Source of the DNA: Parapedobacter koreensis
GTDB taxonomy: Bacteria; Bacteroidota; Bacteroidia; Sphingobacteriales; Sphingobacteriaceae
DNA length: 64,000 nt
Direction of reading: 5' to 3'
Assembly: GCF_900109365.1 (NCBI RefSeq)
Contig: NZ_FNZR01000006.1
Coordinates: 288,255 to 352,254 of the forward strand
In this document: positions 61,355 to 64,000 of the stretch, in pieces
Layout: each line of letters starts with the position of its first letter
Position numbering within the stretch: the stretch's first letter is position 1
Notes under the pieces: model-generated
The model's input: the letters and a program-made list of their open reading frames with translations, nothing else
The model's database searches: none
What the model was told of the DNA's origin: nothing
Made by a program: the position numbers and the translations under genes

Positions 61355-62710
61355 ATGGACGTAATGAATTGGAAACAACTGCTCTCTGCCAAACGGTGGG
61401 GATATGAATCCCGCCAAGTGGATGATCAGCATGATGCACGGTCTGAGTTTCAGCGGGATTATGATCGGCTGATTTTCTCGTCTCCATTCCGCAGACTTCA
61501 AAATAAAACTCAGGTATTCCCATTGCCGGGCAGTGTATTTGTGCATAACAGGCTTACGCATAGTTTGGAAGTAGCAAGCGTGGGGCGATCATTGGGTCGA
61601 ATTTTCTACAATGAAATGCGTAAGGCAATGCCGAAGATAGATAGCGAGCTTCCGTATTTGCAGGAAGTGGGCAATATCATTTCTGCGGCCTGCCTGTCTC
61701 ATGATTTGGGAAATCCTGCGTTCGGGCACTCCGGCGAAGCGGCCATTTCCAACTATTTTACGGATGGATTGGGTGCATCATTCCAGGAGCAGGTTACGGT
61801 GGCGGAATGGGCGGATCTCACCCATTTTGAAGGCAATGCTAATGCGTTGCGTATACTTACCCACCCTTTCGCGGGTAAAGATGCGCATGGCTTTGCGCTC
61901 ACTTATAGTACGCTGGCGGCCATTGTAAAATATCCATGTGCTGCCATCGACGGACATGATAAGGAGGTGCATCACCGTAAAAAATATGGTTTTTTCAAAT
62001 CTGAACAGGCTGTATTTGAAAAGATAGCCGTGGAATTGGGTTTAACTAAAGATACCGACGTGCAAACGGGCTATAAACGGCACCCGTTGGTCTATTTGGT
62101 GGAGGCAGCGGACGATATCTGCTACAACATCATCGATTTGGAAGATGCACATCGGCTTGGCATCTTGCCATACGAACAGGTGGAGCGTCTACTGCTGCCA
62201 GTGTGCCGTGATGAACAGCTGAAAGCGCGCTTAAAGAAACTGACGGATTTTGACAGTCGGACAAGCTTGCTACGAGCTAAGGCGATAAACACATTGATTA
62301 TGTCTTGTGCGGAAGTCTTCACTGAAAGCCAGGATGCCCTATTAAGCGGGCAGTTTGCTAAACCGCTCATGGAGGCGGTAGACGCTGATTTAGTGGATGC
62401 GATGGATGCTATCGAACAGATATCGGTAGAAAAAATCTACAATGCTCAGTCGGTCGTTCAAATTGAAGTGGCGGGCTATAAGGTTATGAATGGTCTGTTG
62501 GAAGAATTTATTCCCGCTTACCTTAAGCAGCAGAAAACAAAATATGACACGAAGCTGCTGGCATTGATGCCCAAACAGTTTCATGCCCAACAGCAGGATA
62601 CGTATTCCAAAATCCGATCGGTACTCGATTTTGTTTCGGGAATGACGGATCTCTATGCCGTGGAGCTTTACCGAAAAATAAAAGGAATATCATTCCCCTC
62701 ATTGGATTAA
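61355..62710 (+). CDS. dgt: Deoxyguanosinetriphosphate triphosphohydrolase
   Basis: 451 residues (start at 61355, or 61364 for MNWKQLLSAKRW). The HD-domain metal ligands are visible in HNRLTHSLEVA, LSHDLGNPAFGHSGE and EAADDICYNIIDLEDA. It converts dGTP to deoxyguanosine and triphosphate, or related dNTPs, and influences nucleotide pools and phage resistance. It lies 30 bp after the amidase gene and is followed by a gene of unknown function 4 bp later, so all three may be co-transcribed. Confidence 0.93.
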   Translation: MDVMNWKQLLSAKRWGYESRQVDDQHDARSEFQRDYDRLIFSSPFRRLQNKTQVFPLPGSVFVHNRLTHSLEVASVGRSLGRIFYNEMRKAMPKIDSELPYLQEVGNIISAACLSHDLGNPAFGHSGEAAISNYFTDGLGASFQEQVTVAEWADLTHFEGNANALRILTHPFAGKDAHGFALTYSTLAAIVKYPCAAIDGHDKEVHHRKKYGFFKSEQAVFEKIAVELGLTKDTDVQTGYKRHPLVYLVEAADDICYNIIDLEDAHRLGILPYEQVERLLLPVCRDEQLKARLKKLTDFDSRTSLLRAKAINTLIMSCAEVFTESQDALLSGQFAKPLMEAVDADLVDAMDAIEQISVEKIYNAQSVVQIEVAGYKVMNGLLEEFIPAYLKQQKTKYDTKLLALMPKQFHAQQQDTYSKIRSVLDFVSGMTDLYAVELYRKIKGISFPSLD

Positions 62711-62714
62711 TAGG

Positions 62715-63704
62715 ATGTCTACGCATATATACAACCCTTTTAGCGATTTTAGGTTTGATAACCAAACTTGCTTTTTAAGCGGGCAGCCGCTCCGATCGGC
62801 AGATGAACAAATACAGGTGTTCCCACATTGGCTCATGCGCAGGTTTGATTTGGAAGATAAACCTTTTAAGTTGCTTGATGAAAGTATCCGCACCTATAAG
62901 CAATTGCAATTGCCATGTGCGACGGTGGTAGCCGAACGGATTGCCGAATTGGATAGGCAGGTGGAGCAAGCTTTTGACAGCGGATACCGCGTAGTGAAGG
63001 ATTTGGACAGCGTGCTATTATTTCAGTGGGTAGCTAAGCTGGTGTATGGTGTTGTCTTTAATGAGATACAAGCGGGGATACGCCAGCAACTGCTTAGCGG
63101 AGAGGCTATGAACTTTTCACAGGTGCTGGCACATAAATTTAAGAATTTGCATTTGATGTTGCAGTCGCTAATTATGCCCATGCAATTCGATGGTGCTACG
63201 CCTTTCTCCGTTGTGGTTGCCCATGTGGATAATCCCCAGGACACTTTTAGTTACCGCGATGAAATCAATACGTTGGTATATTCCCTCAGGATGAATGACT
63301 TTGGCCTCATCGTATGCCTGCAAGATAACGGTACGAATAACATCTATCATGGGGAATACCTTGAAAAAGTAAACGAACAGGTGCTGCATCCTATCCAGTT
63401 TGAAGAGTTATGTGCGCGGTATTTTTATTCTGCGTATCTATTTAGCCGTTTACCAGAATATACCATTCTGCCAACTCCTGACAGGGTGTATGTGGAGCCA
63501 ATGCCATTGGCTGATATGAGCATGAGGCCGATGTTTGATCATTGGCAGATAAAAACCTTTGGGCAGGTGCTTGAGAATTTTTGGAAACCTTGGGGCTATT
63601 CATTGTTTGAAATTATCAAAAACCCTGAACACCCGATGTCCTTTCTATTGGATGATCGAGGCGATTTTATCCCAGCAAATACGATTTCGCTGGCGAAGGA
63701 GTAA
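62715..63704 (+). CDS. Protein of unknown function, possibly a degenerate HNH-like protein
   Basis: 329 residues, no signal or membrane helix. I do not recognise the family. The start, TCFLSGQPL, then VFPHWLMRRFDL and YKQLQLPCATVVAERIAELD, mirrors the order of the zinc-ribbon HNH proteins (CxxCG, EH-x-PxWL, PxCxxCN), but most metal-binding Cys and His residues are replaced. The C-terminal half is aromatic and may bind a ligand. It begins 4 bp after the dGTPase stop and is almost certainly co-translated with it. It could be linked to nucleic-acid or nucleotide metabolism, but no function is shown. Confidence 0.7.
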   Translation: MSTHIYNPFSDFRFDNQTCFLSGQPLRSADEQIQVFPHWLMRRFDLEDKPFKLLDESIRTYKQLQLPCATVVAERIAELDRQVEQAFDSGYRVVKDLDSVLLFQWVAKLVYGVVFNEIQAGIRQQLLSGEAMNFSQVLAHKFKNLHLMLQSLIMPMQFDGATPFSVVVAHVDNPQDTFSYRDEINTLVYSLRMNDFGLIVCLQDNGTNNIYHGEYLEKVNEQVLHPIQFEELCARYFYSAYLFSRLPEYTILPTPDRVYVEPMPLADMSMRPMFDHWQIKTFGQVLENFWKPWGYSLFEIIKNPEHPMSFLLDDRGDFIPANTISLAKE

Positions 63705-63741
63705 GATTGTGGGATAGATGCTAACTTAATTTTTTTATTTT

Positions 63742-63774
63742 TTTGGTATTAATTTGTAAAAATGGTTACCTTTG
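63742..63774 (+). promoter_or_regulatory. Bacteroidota-type promoter, upstream of two
   Basis: TTTG (63742-63745), 21 nt, TACCTTTG (63767-63774). It agrees with the TTTG/TAnnTTTG consensus with normal spacing. Confidence 0.7.
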
Positions 63775-63890
63775 ATGCCCTGCTTTTTTGAAAAGTAAGG
63801 TGCTGTTCATTGAAGTAAAAATTGGTCAAAAGCGAATCGTGCTGATTTCCAGGTAGTGAAATTTTTTTAATAGATTTTGCGAAAAAATAT

Positions 63891-63921
63891 TTTGGATATC
63901 AGAAAAACTATTCTACTTTTG
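63891..63921 (+). promoter_or_regulatory. Bacteroidota-type promoter, downstream of two
   Basis: TTTG (63891-63894), 19 nt, TACTTTTG (63914-63921) is a perfect match in sequence and spacing. Tandem promoters of this kind are common before rRNA operons. Confidence 0.75.
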
Positions 63922-64000
63922 CAGCCCGCAACGGGGGGACGGTTAGTGTTCCTGTCGGTTGGGATAGTTTTTTGAAGGGATACGGGTAGGTTTTTTGCGC

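Larger units (their letters stand above)
63705..64000. other. Leader region before a gene beyond the right edge
   Basis: 296 bases without a reading frame, holding two strong promoter matches and the strings GTTCATTGAAG and GCAGCCCGCAACGGGGGG. Such strings I associate with rRNA or tRNA operon leaders in this phylum. No mature RNA start is visible. Confidence 0.6.

Overview
The window looks like the chromosome of a Bacteroidota bacterium, most likely a member of the Sphingobacteriaceae. The evidence is two SusC/SusD outer-membrane uptake loci, an ECF sigma/FecR pair, promoters of the Bacteroidota type (TTTG, about 19 nt, TAnnTTTG), a DUF6266 protein, and long FtsX-like permeases. I see no phage, insertion sequence, CRISPR array or complete RNA gene.

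Layout. (1) 1-4.9 kb: a leftward unit with one LolD/MacB-type ATPase and two FtsX-type permeases, the second cut by the window edge. (2) 5-9.4 kb: a DUF6266 protein, an alpha-glucan-phosphorylase-like enzyme, and a glutathione peroxidase/TonB-C-like/TPR operon. (3) 9.8-18.2 kb: SusC/SusD/DUF4843-like lipoprotein, a secreted unknown and a DPP-IV-like peptidase. (4) 18.4-22.6 kb: LysR regulator, TauE/SafE exporter and a BlaI/BlaR1-type sensor pair. (5) 22.7-40.3 kb: a leftward array of an HlyD-type adaptor and six approximately 785-residue FtsX permeases, with a DUF433/DUF5615 toxin-antitoxin-like pair in the middle and a CPBP membrane protease at the end. (6) 40.3-45 kb: CocE-type hydrolase, Tat-exported class-V aminotransferase-like protein, murF. 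(7) 45.2-59.4 kb: ECF sigma, FecR, STN-SusC, SusD, then sugar isomerase-like protein, nucleoside-permease-like transporter, gluconate-dehydrogenase subunit 3-like protein, GMC oxidoreductase, Gfo/Idh/MocA dehydrogenase and alpha/beta hydrolase, which together suggest uptake and oxidation of a sugar or glycoside. (8) 59.5-64 kb: cell-wall amidase, dGTPase, an unknown, and two strong promoters firing off the right edge, perhaps into an rRNA operon.

The most unusual signal is in regions 1 and 5. Three transcription units share one promoter layout: two 16-bp palindromes of the form TGTYCG-N4-CGNACA placed 21 bp apart, then 51-53 nt, then a TTGGMACG element. This resembles the upstream activator sites and -24 element of a sigma-54 promoter, although the -12 element is not canonical. 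Between this promoter and the first gene, and again before nearly every permease start, lies a tract of degenerate 7-nt repeats. In two spacers the tract fills the whole 123 bp. The two spacers and their flanks form a 707-bp direct repeat, about 99% identical by eye, at an exact offset of 2490 bp. The array therefore looks like an actively recombining, co-regulated family of transporter permeases sharing one ATPase, whose cargo and regulator are not visible here.
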